A DNA stretch of 64,000 nucleotides from an uncultured Paracoccaceae bacterium (GTDB lineage Bacteria; Pseudomonadota; Alphaproteobacteria; Rhodobacterales; Rhodobacteraceae): contig CANLDN010000002.1 of NCBI GenBank assembly GCA_947489445.1, positions 193,501-257,500 on the forward strand, given 5' to 3'. Made by a program: the position numbers and the translations under genes. Within the stretch, counting starts at the first letter, position 1. Each line of letters begins with the position of its first letter. The notes under the pieces were generated by a model. It did not search any database, had not been told where the DNA came from, and saw nothing but the letters and a program-made list of their open reading frames with translations. Below are positions 36,887-45,179 of the stretch, piece by piece.

Positions 36887-36906
36887 CTCCTTCGTTTGAA
36901 AAGGAG
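36887..36906 (+). promoter_or_regulatory. Ribosome-binding-site hairpin of thiM
   Basis: CTCCTT (36887-36892) can pair with AAGGAG (36901-36906) over an 8-base loop. The right arm is the thiM Shine-Dalgarno, nine bases before ATG 36916. This is the likely expression platform of the riboswitch, acting on translation: ligand binding would leave this hairpin intact. Confidence 0.6.
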
Positions 36907-36915
36907 AGAGCCCAG

Positions 36916-37704
36916 ATGCCCGCCCCCGCAGAGTGTTTGCAGACCATGTGCGCCGCCAGACCACTGGTGCAGAACATCACCAATTACGTTGCCATGAATG
37001 TGATGGCCAATGTGTTGCTGGCCGCTGGCGCATCACCCGCAATGGTCCACGCCCGCGAAGAAGCGGCAGAGTTTGCGGTGATCGCGCAAGCATTAACTGT
37101 CAACATCGGCACCGCCGATCCCACTTGGATCGCAGCAATGGAAGACGCCGTAACGGTGATGAATCAGCACAACAAACCGTGGGTGCTTGACCCGGTCGCT
37201 GCCGGTGCCACCGCGTTTCGTCGTGACGCAACAGCGCGGCTATTGGCACTTAAACCCACCGTCATTCGCGGTAATGCCTCTGAAATTCTCGCCCTCGCGG
37301 GGCAGATTGCAGGCGGGCGTGGTGCCGATACTGGCGACACGGTCGAGGCCGCGCATGATGCTGCCCAATCTCTTGCCCGAAAGACTGGCGGGGTTGTCGC
37401 TGTCACGGGTGCGGTGGATTTCATTACTGACGGCACCCAAGCACTTCAAGTTGCTAACGGCGACCCGCTAATGCCGAAGGTGACGGCGCTGGGCTGCGCA
37501 TTAACGGGGGTCGTTGGTGCGTTTTGTGTGGGTCAACCACCATTGGATGCAACAGTTGCGGCACTTGCCTATTACGGATTGGCGGGTGAAATCGCGGCAA
37601 AGTCGGCCAATGGGCCGGGCAGCTTTCAGCCTCACTTTCTTGACGCGCTCCACTGCACGACGCCCAACCAATTAACCGCCGGCGCGAATGTGGCGCGGCT
37701 ATGA
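36916..37704 (+). CDS. thiM: Hydroxyethylthiazole kinase
   Basis: ThiM, 262 residues, phosphorylates hydroxyethylthiazole for salvage into thiamine. PLVQNITNYVAMNVMANVLL followed by AAGASPAMVHA is the family N-terminus, then VLDPVAAGATAFRR, TVIRGNASEILAL, and the catalytic segment VTALGCALTGVVGAF. ATG 36916 is set by AAGGAGAG nine bases upstream; an in-frame extension would run through the riboswitch. It starts the thiMED operon. Confidence 0.96.
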   Translation: MPAPAECLQTMCAARPLVQNITNYVAMNVMANVLLAAGASPAMVHAREEAAEFAVIAQALTVNIGTADPTWIAAMEDAVTVMNQHNKPWVLDPVAAGATAFRRDATARLLALKPTVIRGNASEILALAGQIAGGRGADTGDTVEAAHDAAQSLARKTGGVVAVTGAVDFITDGTQALQVANGDPLMPKVTALGCALTGVVGAFCVGQPPLDATVAALAYYGLAGEIAAKSANGPGSFQPHFLDALHCTTPNQLTAGANVARL

Positions 37705-38318
37705 TCCACGGCATTTATTTTGTGACCGATGCATATGCGCCGATCACAGTAACAGCGCAGGTCGATGCTGCCCTCACCGCAGGTATACGCATTATCCAAC
37801 TGCGGGATAAAACCATGACCGACGCCGAAATGGTTCGGGTCGCCCGCATGATCCAACCCATGGTTTGCTCAGCGTGGGGTCGGTTGGTTATCAACGACCG
37901 TGTCGATGTGGCAATCGCCTGTAAGGTGGACGGCTTACATATTGGGCAAAGCGATGGCGATGTCATGGACGTCCGCGAACGGATCGGGCCTGATATGATT
38001 CTCGGGCTCTCCATTGAAAACCACGGTCAATTGGCCGCAATGCCGCCCAATACTGTCGACTACATTGGTGCAGGTCCGGTCCGGGCGACGGGCAGCAAAC
38101 CAAACCACGCACCGCCCCTTGGGTTTGAGGGTCTGGCGCAGATTACCGCAGCTGCGCCCTGTCCGACGGTGGCAATCGGGGGGCTGACCGTCAAAGACAC
38201 GGCTGCCGTCCATGCCGCCGGATGCGTCAGTATGGCTGTCGTTGCGGCAATCGCCCACGCGCCAAATGCTGCATTAGCAGCAAGCGATCTGGTCACAGGA
38301 TGGGAGGCATCAACATGA
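37701..38318 (+). CDS. thiE: Thiamine-phosphate synthase
   Basis: ThiE, 205 residues, joins hydroxymethylpyrimidine pyrophosphate and thiazole phosphate to make thiamine phosphate. IYFVTDAYAP starts the TIM barrel; IIQLRDKTMTDAEMV and LVINDRVDVAIACKVDGLHI followed by GQSDGDV bind the pyrimidine diphosphate. YIGAGPVRATGSKPNHAPPL is the thiazole-phosphate loop, and TVAIGGLTVKD follows. Overlaps of four bases at both ends couple it to thiM and thiD. Confidence 0.95.
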   Translation: MIHGIYFVTDAYAPITVTAQVDAALTAGIRIIQLRDKTMTDAEMVRVARMIQPMVCSAWGRLVINDRVDVAIACKVDGLHIGQSDGDVMDVRERIGPDMILGLSIENHGQLAAMPPNTVDYIGAGPVRATGSKPNHAPPLGFEGLAQITAAAPCPTVAIGGLTVKDTAAVHAAGCVSMAVVAAIAHAPNAALAASDLVTGWEAST

Positions 38319-39130
38319 TCCCCAACGTATTAAGCATTGCGGGCTCGGACCCGTCTGGCGGGGCGGGCATTCAGGCGGACATAAAGGTGATATCTGCCAA
38401 CGGTGGTTATGCAATGGCAGTGGTAACTGGCCTGACAGCGCAGAACACGCGCGGTGTCACGAATATCCAAATGGTGGACCCTGCGATGGTCACGGCGCAG
38501 ATCGCAGCAATCAGCGCTGATATTCGCATCGATGCGATCAAGATTGGCATGCTGGGTGATGTCGACATTATCGCGGCGGTAGCGCAGGCGCTGCGGGACA
38601 TTGCCGCGCCGATTGTGCTCGATCCGGTCATGGTGGCCAAGGGAGGTGATCGTCTGCTGCAACCCAATGCAGTTGCTGCATTGCGCGACGTTCTGTTGCC
38701 GATGTCGACTGTCATCACCCCAAACCTGCCAGAGGCCGCCGACCTGCTGGGCGTATCTGTAGCCGACACGCTCGATCAGATGGCGGAGCAGGCGCGCGCC
38801 TTGTACAATCTGGGCGCGGATGCGGTTTTGCTGAAAGGGGGTCATATGTCGGGACGGCAGAGTCCCGATATTCTGTTTTCCTCTGAAGACGCTAGCGTAT
38901 TGAGCGCACGGCGGATAACGACAAAAAATACCCACGGAACTGGCTGCAGCCTATCATCGGCATTGGCCACCCACTTGGCCAAGTGCACTAATCTGTATGA
39001 TGCGGCGCAGCATGCCAAAGACTATGTGTCAGGCGCGATTGCCGCCGCAGACAGCTTGATCGTCGGCGCGGGCCATGGACCACTACATCACTTTTGGGCA
39101 ATGACGATGAAATGCGGGAAAGAAACGTAG
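38315..39130 (+). CDS. thiD: Hydroxymethylpyrimidine/phosphomethylpyrimidine kinase
   Basis: ThiD, 271 residues, phosphorylates HMP and HMP-phosphate. LSIAGSDPSGGAGIQADIKV is the substrate-binding start, then VTGLTAQNTRGVTNIQMVD, IVLDPVMVAKGGDRLL, TPNLPEAADLLGV and the ribokinase-family anion hole TKNTHGTGCSLSSALATHL. ATG 38315 overlaps the thiE stop by four bases, which decides the start. It is the last gene of the TPP-controlled operon. Confidence 0.95.
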   Translation: MIPNVLSIAGSDPSGGAGIQADIKVISANGGYAMAVVTGLTAQNTRGVTNIQMVDPAMVTAQIAAISADIRIDAIKIGMLGDVDIIAAVAQALRDIAAPIVLDPVMVAKGGDRLLQPNAVAALRDVLLPMSTVITPNLPEAADLLGVSVADTLDQMAEQARALYNLGADAVLLKGGHMSGRQSPDILFSSEDASVLSARRITTKNTHGTGCSLSSALATHLAKCTNLYDAAQHAKDYVSGAIAAADSLIVGAGHGPLHHFWAMTMKCGKET

Positions 39131-39400
39131 CAGCCATTCAACGTCCGTTCACATTGATTTTGTTAAAGTGAGGGTAGTTAACGAGTTTGATGGAAATGGG
39201 TTTCTAGCGGAAAACCATTGTACTGAATTTTTGGCGTGTGGGTGTGACACCGATATCGTGTATTTCCGACAAGTTGATCACAAAATACCTATGCGCCGCA
39301 TAGGGCGTCGTCGTTTGAGCAAACTCCATCTGGATGCGATCTTTCGATAAGGCCGAGGAAGGTGGGACCGAACCCTGTACCGCTTGGACGGCGCGTATCT
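39131..39400. other. Gene-free stretch after thiD
   Basis: No supportable gene is visible here. Short open frames on both strands lack ribosome-binding sites and recognisable motifs. No tRNA or known small-RNA pattern was seen. Hairpins, a promoter and a leader RNA follow to the right. Confidence 0.5.
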
Positions 39401-39468
39401 TCAAGTTGGGCTTTGTGGTGATGGCCCAACTTGAGAAGGGGCAGGCTGGATGATTCAGCTTGCCCCTT
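39401..39468. repeat. Two tandem strong hairpins upstream of rimP
   Basis: Hairpin 1 is TCAAGTTGGGC (39401-39411) pairing with GCCCAACTTGA (39424-39434), 11 perfect pairs with a 12-nt loop. Hairpin 2 starts two bases later: AAGGGGCAGGCTG (39436-39448) pairing with CAGCTTGCCCCTT (39456-39468), 13 pairs with one G-T and a 7-nt loop. Neither is followed by a T tract on the plus strand. They could be a processing or protection element, a protein-binding site or part of an unknown RNA. Confidence 0.7.
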
Positions 39469-39495
39469 GCAGACTCGGAATAGTCTGCGTATATG
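39467..39495 (+). promoter_or_regulatory. Predicted promoter upstream of the rimP leader
   Basis: TTGCAG (39467-39472), a 17-bp spacer and TATATG (39490-39495) fit a sigma-70 promoter. Transcription would begin near 39502, giving a leader of about 90 bases before rimP that contains a terminator. Confidence 0.5.
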
Positions 39496-39501
39496 ATCAC
39501 T

Positions 39502-39573
39502 AACAGCGGCGACTTGGCCTCCACCCCCAAGCCTCCACCGGGAAATATCAACGGGCCGCGCGCCCGTTTTTTT
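39502..39573 (+). ncRNA. Candidate leader/small RNA with two CCTCC motifs
   Basis: Between the predicted start and the terminator lies a short RNA with the 9-mer GCCTCCACC repeated at 39517-39525 and 39531-39539. The first copy sits in the loop of CTTGG (39513-39517) paired with CCAAG (39527-39531), exposing an anti-Shine-Dalgarno-like CCUCC; the second lies unpaired just before the terminator. It could be a stand-alone sRNA resembling the CCUCC-bearing sRNAs of Rhodobacterales, or an attenuator leader for rimP-nusA-infB. Confidence 0.4.
39551..39573 (+). terminator. Intrinsic terminator/attenuator before rimP
   Basis: ACGGGC (39551-39556), loop CGCGC, GCCCGT (39562-39567), followed by a run of seven T. 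It is 23 bp upstream of the rimP start, so it either ends the short leader RNA or attenuates the rimP operon. Confidence 0.8.
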
Positions 39574-39595
39574 GTGCCGCAGTGGCGGATGTAGA

Positions 39596-40168
39596 ATGAT
39601 GAATGACCTGATTGCGAAAGCGGCGATTGATCGCCGCATTGCTGAGATTATCACCCCCGTTGTCGAAGACATGGGGTTTGAGGTCGTGCGCGTCCGCCTG
39701 ATGAGCGGTAAGGAAAGCATCTTGCAGATCATGGTGCAGCGTCCGAACGGCCAGATCGAGGTCGATGAATGCGGGCAGATATCAACGGCATTAAGTGCTG
39801 TATTGGATGTCGAAGATCCAATTTTGGACGTTTACAATCTTGAGGTTTCCAGCCCTGGCATCGACCGCCCCCTGACCCGAATGAAAGACTTCGATCAGTG
39901 GGAAGGATTTGAAGCCAAGATTGAAACCGAAGAGTTGATCGATGGTCGCCGCCGGTTCAAGGGCCCATTGGCCGGAACCGAAGGCGACGAAGTGCTGATC
40001 ACAATTGATGAAGGCACCATCGGGCTAAAGTTTGAATGGCTGTCAGATGCCAAATTGGTCCTGACAGACGAACTGATCCGCGACGTGCTGCGCGGACGCA
40101 AGGATGCGGGCCAAATCGATGAGGCCCAATTTGATGAGATCGAAACCATAATAGACAGCAATGACTAA
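39596..40168 (+). CDS. rimP: Ribosome maturation factor RimP
   Basis: RimP, 190 residues, assists assembly of the 30S subunit. [40 protein letters not shown] and [20 protein letters not shown] are the family signatures, with a C-terminal SH3-like domain. Two adjacent ATG codons (39596, 39599) are possible. It begins the rimP-nusA-ylxR-infB operon; the intrinsic terminator just upstream implies controlled entry of RNA polymerase. Confidence 0.95.
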   Translation: MMNDLIAKAAIDRRIAEIITPVVEDMGFEVVRVRLMSGKESILQIMVQRPNGQIEVDECGQISTALSAVLDVEDPILDVYNLEVSSPGIDRPLTRMKDFDQWEGFEAKIETEELIDGRRRFKGPLAGTEGDEVLITIDEGTIGLKFEWLSDAKLVLTDELIRDVLRGRKDAGQIDEAQFDEIETIIDSND

Positions 40169-40204
40169 GAAAGCGCCCCTTCGGGTCGACGAGGAGAACA
40201 CCTA

Positions 40205-41815
40205 ATGGCCATTACGTCAGCCAACCAGCTGGAGCTTCTGCAAACCGCAGAGGCTGTTGCCCGCGAAAAGATGATCGACCCCAATCTGGTGGTCGAAGCG
40301 ATGGAAGAATCGCTCGCCCGTGCGGCGAAATCCCGTTACGGGGCCGAAATGGACATTCGTGTCGCCATCGACCGCAAGACTGGTAAGGCGACATTCACCC
40401 GGGTCCGTACCGTGGTCGACGAAGAAGAGCTGGAAAACTATCAGGCTGAATTTACCGTAGAACAGGCCAAACAATACATGGAAAACCCCGAGGTCGGCCA
40501 ACAGCTGATCGAAGAGGTGCCACCAGTAGAACTGGGTCGTATCGCGGCGCAATCGGCCAAGCAGGTCATCTTGCAAAAGGTCCGCGAAGCCGAGCGTGAC
40601 AAGCAATACGAAGAATTCAAGGATCGCGCTGGTACGATCATCAACGCGCTGGTCAAGCGCGAAGAATACGGCAACGTCATCGTCGATGTGGGCGCGGGCG
40701 AAGCTGTGCTGCGTCGGAACGAAAAGATCGGCCGCGAAGCGTACCGCCCCAACGACCGCATCCGCTGCTACATCAAGGAAGTCCGCCGCGAACAGCGCGG
40801 CCCGCAGATTTTCCTGTCGCGGACGGCACCGGAATTTATGGCCGAGCTGTTCAAGATGGAAGTACCTGAAATTTACGAAGGTATCATCGAGATCAAGGCC
40901 GTTGCCCGTGATCCCGGTTCGCGCGCCAAGATCGCGGTCATCAGCTACGACAACTCCATCGACCCTGTCGGTGCCTGTGTTGGTATGCGCGGTAGCCGCG
41001 TGCAGGCCGTTGTAAACGAACTTCAGGGCGAAAAGATCGACATCATTCCTTGGAATGAAGATATGCCGACCTTCCTTGTGAACGCGCTGCAACCTGCCGA
41101 GGTCAGCAAAGTTGTTCTGGATGAAGAAGCGGGCAAAATCGAAGTGGTCGTGCCAGAAGAGCAACTGTCGCTTGCAATTGGTCGCCGCGGTCAGAACGTG
41201 CGCTTGGCCAGCCAGCTGACCGGTCTCGATATCGACATCATGACCGAGGAAGAGGAATCCAAACGTCGTCAGGCAGAATTTGAGCTGCGCACGAAATTGT
41301 TCATGGATACCCTTGATCTTGACGAATTCTTTGCCCAACTTCTAGTATCAGAAGGGTTCACCAACCTCGAAGAAGTCGCCTATGTCGAAGTGGAAGAACT
41401 TCTGGTGATTGAAGGCGTGGATGAAGGTACAGCCGGTGAATTGCAGGCCCGTGCCCGTGACTATCTGGATGCACAGGCCAAAAAGGCCATGGAAGCGGCA
41501 ATCGCCGCCGGTGTTGAGCAAAGCCTGATTGATTTTGAGGGTCTGACACCACAGATGCTCGAAGCGCTGGGCGCTGATGGCGTGAAAACACTGGAAGATT
41601 TTGCAACCTGTGCCGATTGGGAACTGGCCGGTGGTTGGACCACCGTTGATGGTGAACGGTCCAAAGATGACGGTGTACTGGAACCCTTTGATGTCTCGCT
41701 TGAGGAAGCGCAGAACATGGTGATGACAGCCCGCGTCATGCTGGGTTGGGTTGATCCGGATGATCTTGTGGCTGATGCCGAAGAAGACGAGACCGAAGAG
41801 GAGGCGGAGGCCTGA
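40205..41815 (+). CDS. nusA: Transcription termination/antitermination protein NusA
   Basis: NusA, 536 residues, binds RNA polymerase and modulates pausing, termination and antitermination. The N-domain (LVVEAMEESLARAAKSRYG) is followed by an S1 domain (VIVDVGAGEAVLRRNEKIG), KH1 and KH2 (GACVGMRGSRVQAVVNELQG, IGRRGQNVRLASQLTG), and C-terminal helix-hairpin repeats (LEEVAYVEVEELLVIEGVDE). An acidic tail (DEETEEEAEA type) ends it. AGGAGA precedes the ATG. A small perfect hairpin straddles the stop codon. Confidence 0.96.
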   Translation: MAITSANQLELLQTAEAVAREKMIDPNLVVEAMEESLARAAKSRYGAEMDIRVAIDRKTGKATFTRVRTVVDEEELENYQAEFTVEQAKQYMENPEVGQQLIEEVPPVELGRIAAQSAKQVILQKVREAERDKQYEEFKDRAGTIINALVKREEYGNVIVDVGAGEAVLRRNEKIGREAYRPNDRIRCYIKEVRREQRGPQIFLSRTAPEFMAELFKMEVPEIYEGIIEIKAVARDPGSRAKIAVISYDNSIDPVGACVGMRGSRVQAVVNELQGEKIDIIPWNEDMPTFLVNALQPAEVSKVVLDEEAGKIEVVVPEEQLSLAIGRRGQNVRLASQLTGLDIDIMTEEEESKRRQAEFELRTKLFMDTLDLDEFFAQLLVSEGFTNLEEVAYVEVEELLVIEGVDEGTAGELQARARDYLDAQAKKAMEAAIAAGVEQSLIDFEGLTPQMLEALGADGVKTLEDFATCADWELAGGWTTVDGERSKDDGVLEPFDVSLEEAQNMVMTARVMLGWVDPDDLVADAEEDETEEEAEA

Positions 41816-41825
41816 TTTCAGGCCT
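41808..41825 (+). other. Hairpin straddling the nusA stop codon
   Basis: AGGCCTG (41808-41814), loop ATTT, CAGGCCT (41819-41825) is a perfect 7-bp stem containing the nusA TGA. No T tract follows. It may tune the relative expression of nusA and ylxR or be a processing site. Confidence 0.35.
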
Positions 41826-41838
41826 TCGGGGTTCGCAG

Positions 41839-42471
41839 ATGGCGCGGGGTGGCCATAACAAGGAACGCGGCGATGCGGAACGTAAGTGCATCGTCACGGG
41901 AGAAGTGCAGCCAAAAGCTGGACTGATCCGCTTTGTTGTCGGGCCGGATAGTCAGGTTTTCCCTGATATTCTGGGCAAGCTGCCGGGCCGCGGTATGTAT
42001 GTGACAGCTGACAGGAACGTGCTGGAAGAGGCGCGCAAAGGTCAGTTTTCACGCTCTGCCAAACAGGCTGTGACTGTGCCGGATGGTTTGGTAGATGAAA
42101 TTGAGCGGCAATTGGCCCGCCATACGGTGGATCTGATCGCATTGGCCCGAAAATCGGGGCGCGCGGTTTGCGGGTTTGAAAAGGTAAAGGGTTGGCTTGC
42201 TGGTGGTGAGCGGGTCCGGGTGTTGTTGCAAGCCTCTGACGGATCAGAGCGTGGCAAAACGAAATTATGGACGCCTGAAGGGGCCAGATACTTTGGCTGC
42301 TTGACGTCAACCGAATTGGGTTTGGCATTTGGGCGGCAAACTGTGATACATGGCGCGCTTGCCACTGGTGGACTCAGCAATCGTGTTGTAGAGGAAGCCA
42401 CAAAGCTACGTGGCTTGCGCGAAGGGAACGGTGGCGATACGGCCTCCGGGAAGGATAAAGAAGCTAAATGA
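41839..42471 (+). CDS. RNA-binding YlxR / L7Ae-type two-domain protein
   Basis: A 210-residue protein found between nusA and infB. The N-terminal YlxR (DUF448) domain shows [20 protein letters not shown] and [16 protein letters not shown]. The second half ([20 protein letters not shown]) resembles an L7Ae-type RNA-binding domain, as in other alphaproteobacterial versions. It is presumed to bind RNA or RNase P components; the function is not settled. Its last four bases overlap the infB start (ATGA). Confidence 0.88.
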   Translation: MARGGHNKERGDAERKCIVTGEVQPKAGLIRFVVGPDSQVFPDILGKLPGRGMYVTADRNVLEEARKGQFSRSAKQAVTVPDGLVDEIERQLARHTVDLIALARKSGRAVCGFEKVKGWLAGGERVRVLLQASDGSERGKTKLWTPEGARYFGCLTSTELGLAFGRQTVIHGALATGGLSNRVVEEATKLRGLREGNGGDTASGKDKEAK

Positions 42472-44951
42472 GCGATAACGACGGTAAAAAGACACTCGGT
42501 CTCGGTGGTTCGCGTCCAAGCAACGTGAAGCAAAGCTTTAGCCATGGGCGGACCAAGAACGTCGTGGTGGAAACCAAGCGCAAACGCGTTGTGGTGCCAA
42601 AGCCCGGCGCAGCCAAACCCACTGGCGGAGCGGCACCGCGCGCTGGTGATCCATCCAAACGCCCTGCGGGTATCTCGGATGTCGAACTCGAACGCCGGAT
42701 GAAGGCGTTGGCGATGGCCAAAGCCCGCGAGGCGGAAGAAACCGCTCAACGCGACGCCGAGGAAAAGGCGCGCGCCGCAGAGCGTGAAGCGCGCCGCGCC
42801 GAGATTGAAGCCAAAGAGGCCGAAGATCGCGCCCGCGAAGAGCGCGCCAAGGCAAAAGCCGACGAAGAAGATCGCAAACGCGCAGAAGCTGCCAAAGCGA
42901 AAGCCGTTGCAGATGCACCGCCTGCGGCAGCAGCCGTACCGGGCGAGACTGAAATCTCGCGCCCGACAGCAGCGCCCCGCAAAACCGATCGTCCAAACGA
43001 TACGCGTGATAAAACGTCAAAAGCCAAACCAGGTCGTGGCGGCGATGACGGCCGCCGTGCCGGTAAGCTGACGCTGAACGATGCGATGGCAGGCCGCGAT
43101 GGCGGTCGCCAGCGTTCAATGGCTGCGATGAAACGCAAACAGGACCGCGCCCGCGCCAAGGCGATGGGTAGTTCTGCAGAACGTGAAAAGGTCTTCCGCG
43201 ACGTTGCATTGCCAGAGGCGATCACCGTGTCGGAGCTGGCCAACCGGATGACCGAACGTGTGTCAGACGTGGTCAAGGCCTTAATGACAAACGGCATCAT
43301 GGCCACCCAGAACCAGACGATTGACGCGGATACTGCGGAACTGATCATCGAAGAATTCGGGCACAAGGTTGTGCGCGTCTCCGATGCGGATGTGGAAGAC
43401 GTCATTCAAACCATCGAGGATGATCCAAAGGATCTCAAGGCGCGCCCGCCGATCATCACGATCATGGGTCACGTCGACCATGGTAAAACATCGCTGCTCG
43501 ATGCGATCCGGAACGCAAAAGTGGTCGCAGGCGAAGCTGGTGGGATTACTCAGCACATCGGTGCTTATCAGGTAAAAACCGATAGCGGTGCGGTTTTGTC
43601 ATTCCTCGATACGCCCGGACACGCTGCATTTACGTCGATGCGGTCGCGCGGTGCGCAAGTGACTGATATTGTTGTGCTTGTTGTGGCGGCTGATGATGCG
43701 GTGATGCCGCAGACCATCGAAGCGATCAATCACGCAAAGGCGGCTGACGTGCCGATGATCGTGGCGATTAACAAGATCGACAAACCAGAAGCCAATCCAG
43801 ACAAGGTCCGCACCGACCTGCTTCAACACGAAGTGATCGTTGAAAAAATGTCCGGTGACGTGCAGGATGTCGAAGTTTCCGCCATCACGGGTCAGGGCCT
43901 TGATGAATTGCTCGAAGCAATTGCGTTGCAGTCCGAAATTCTGGAACTGAAAGCCAACCCAGACCGTGCCGCCGAAGGTGCCGTGATCGAGGCGCAGCTT
44001 GATGTGGGCCGCGGCCCCGTTGCCACTGTTCTTATTCAGAATGGGACACTGCGTCAGGGCGATATCTTTGTTGTCGGTGAACAGCATGGTAAGGTCCGTG
44101 CCCTGATCAACGACAAGGGTGAGCGGGTCAAAGAAGCGGGTCCCGCTGTTCCGGTCGAAGTGCTTGGCCTGAATGGTACACCCGAAGCGGGCGATGTGCT
44201 CAACGTGGTTGAAACCGATGCGCAAGCGCGCGAGATCGCCGAATACCGTGAAAAGGCTGCGAAAGAAAAACGCGCAGCTGCGGGTGCGGCGACCACGCTC
44301 GAACAGTTGATGGCCAACGCCAAAGAAAACGAAAACGTCAGCGAACTGCCCATCGTGGTTAAGGCCGACGTGCAGGGTTCGGCCGAAGCCATCGTGCAAG
44401 CGATGGAAAAAATCGGCAACGAAGAGGTGCGCGTGCGCGTTCTTCATTCCGGTGTTGGTGCGATCACTGAAAGCGATATCGGTTTGGCCGAAGCCTCCGG
44501 CGCACCTGTGTTTGGCTTTAACGTCCGCGCGAATGCGACGGCACGCAACACCGCCAACCAAAAAGGCATCGAAATCCGGTACTATTCGGTGATCTATGAT
44601 CTTGTGGACGATGTGAAGAAAGCAGCCTCCGGCCTGCTCTCCGCCGAGATCAAGGAAAAGTTCATCGGCTACGCCTCCATCAAAGAGGTATTCAAGGTCT
44701 CCAACGTGGGCAAGGTCGCCGGCTGTATCGTCACCGAAGGTGTGGCGCGCCGCTCTGCCGGTGTACGCCTGCTGCGCGATAACGTTGTGATCCACGAAGG
44801 TACGCTGAAAACCCTGAAACGCTTCAAGGACGAAGTGCCAGAGGTACAGTCCGGTCAGGAATGCGGCATGGCCTTCGAAAACTACGAAGATATCCGTCCT
44901 GACGATGTGATCGAAATTTTCGAGCGGGAAGAGGTTGAACGCAACCTCTGA
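42468..44951 (+). CDS. infB: Translation initiation factor IF-2
   Basis: IF-2, 827 residues, delivers fMet-tRNA to the 30S subunit and promotes subunit joining. The N-terminal 200 residues are low-complexity and rich in Ala, Glu, Lys and Arg, probably a long helix. Then come the IF2_N segment ([20 protein letters not shown]), G1 [21 protein letters not shown]3 [20 protein letters not shown]4 [13 protein letters not shown], and domains II-IV ending [15 protein letters not shown]. It overlaps ylxR by four bases and is followed by a strong terminator. Confidence 0.97.
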   Translation: MSDNDGKKTLGLGGSRPSNVKQSFSHGRTKNVVVETKRKRVVVPKPGAAKPTGGAAPRAGDPSKRPAGISDVELERRMKALAMAKAREAEETAQRDAEEKARAAEREARRAEIEAKEAEDRAREERAKAKADEEDRKRAEAAKAKAVADAPPAAAAVPGETEISRPTAAPRKTDRPNDTRDKTSKAKPGRGGDDGRRAGKLTLNDAMAGRDGGRQRSMAAMKRKQDRARAKAMGSSAEREKVFRDVALPEAITVSELANRMTERVSDVVKALMTNGIMATQNQTIDADTAELIIEEFGHKVVRVSDADVEDVIQTIEDDPKDLKARPPIITIMGHVDHGKTSLLDAIRNAKVVAGEAGGITQHIGAYQVKTDSGAVLSFLDTPGHAAFTSMRSRGAQVTDIVVLVVAADDAVMPQTIEAINHAKAADVPMIVAINKIDKPEANPDKVRTDLLQHEVIVEKMSGDVQDVEVSAITGQGLDELLEAIALQSEILELKANPDRAAEGAVIEAQLDVGRGPVATVLIQNGTLRQGDIFVVGEQHGKVRALINDKGERVKEAGPAVPVEVLGLNGTPEAGDVLNVVETDAQAREIAEYREKAAKEKRAAAGAATTLEQLMANAKENENVSELPIVVKADVQGSAEAIVQAMEKIGNEEVRVRVLHSGVGAITESDIGLAEASGAPVFGFNVRANATARNTANQKGIEIRYYSVIYDLVDDVKKAASGLLSAEIKEKFIGYASIKEVFKVSNVGKVAGCIVTEGVARRSAGVRLLRDNVVIHEGTLKTLKRFKDEVPEVQSGQECGMAFENYEDIRPDDVIEIFEREEVERNL

Positions 44952-44969
44952 TCCATCTGATCAAAACCT

Positions 44970-44998
44970 AAGGGGCGGTCCAAACGGGCCGCCCTTTT
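44970..44998 (+). terminator. Terminator of the rimP-infB operon
   Basis: AAGGGGCGGTCC (44970-44981) pairs with GGGCCGCCCTTT (44986-44997), about 12 bp including G-T pairs over a 4-base loop, and is followed by a short T run. It sits 18 bp after the infB stop. Confidence 0.85.
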
Positions 44999-45179
44999 GC
45001 GTTCAGGCGGTTGCGATTTGCACCATTCAACGCGTCATAATTCGCCAAAACACCTCATTCATCAAATTACAACGGATATTTACACGATCAGATCGTTGAC
45101 CCGGTTCAACGTTTGCGCTGATCCATAGTGATTGGGGTTGCCATCATGACCCAGGCAAGCACGAAAAGGCAGACATCGC

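Noticed and set aside
39168..39350. Possible small ORF after thiD
   Set aside because: It lacks a ribosome-binding site and recognisable sequence; no homology can be argued.
39341..39400. A TPsiC-like string (GGTTCGGTCCC on the complement) suggesting a tRNA
   Set aside because: No acceptor, D or anticodon arms can be folded around it.
40217..41338. Long antisense open frame (373 codons) inside nusA
   Set aside because: It mirrors the well-conserved nusA coding frame, has no plausible ribosome-binding site or domain and is a codon-bias shadow.
43599..44795. Antisense open frame of 398 codons inside infB
   Set aside because: Same reason: the sense strand encodes the G domain and later domains of IF-2 without interruption.
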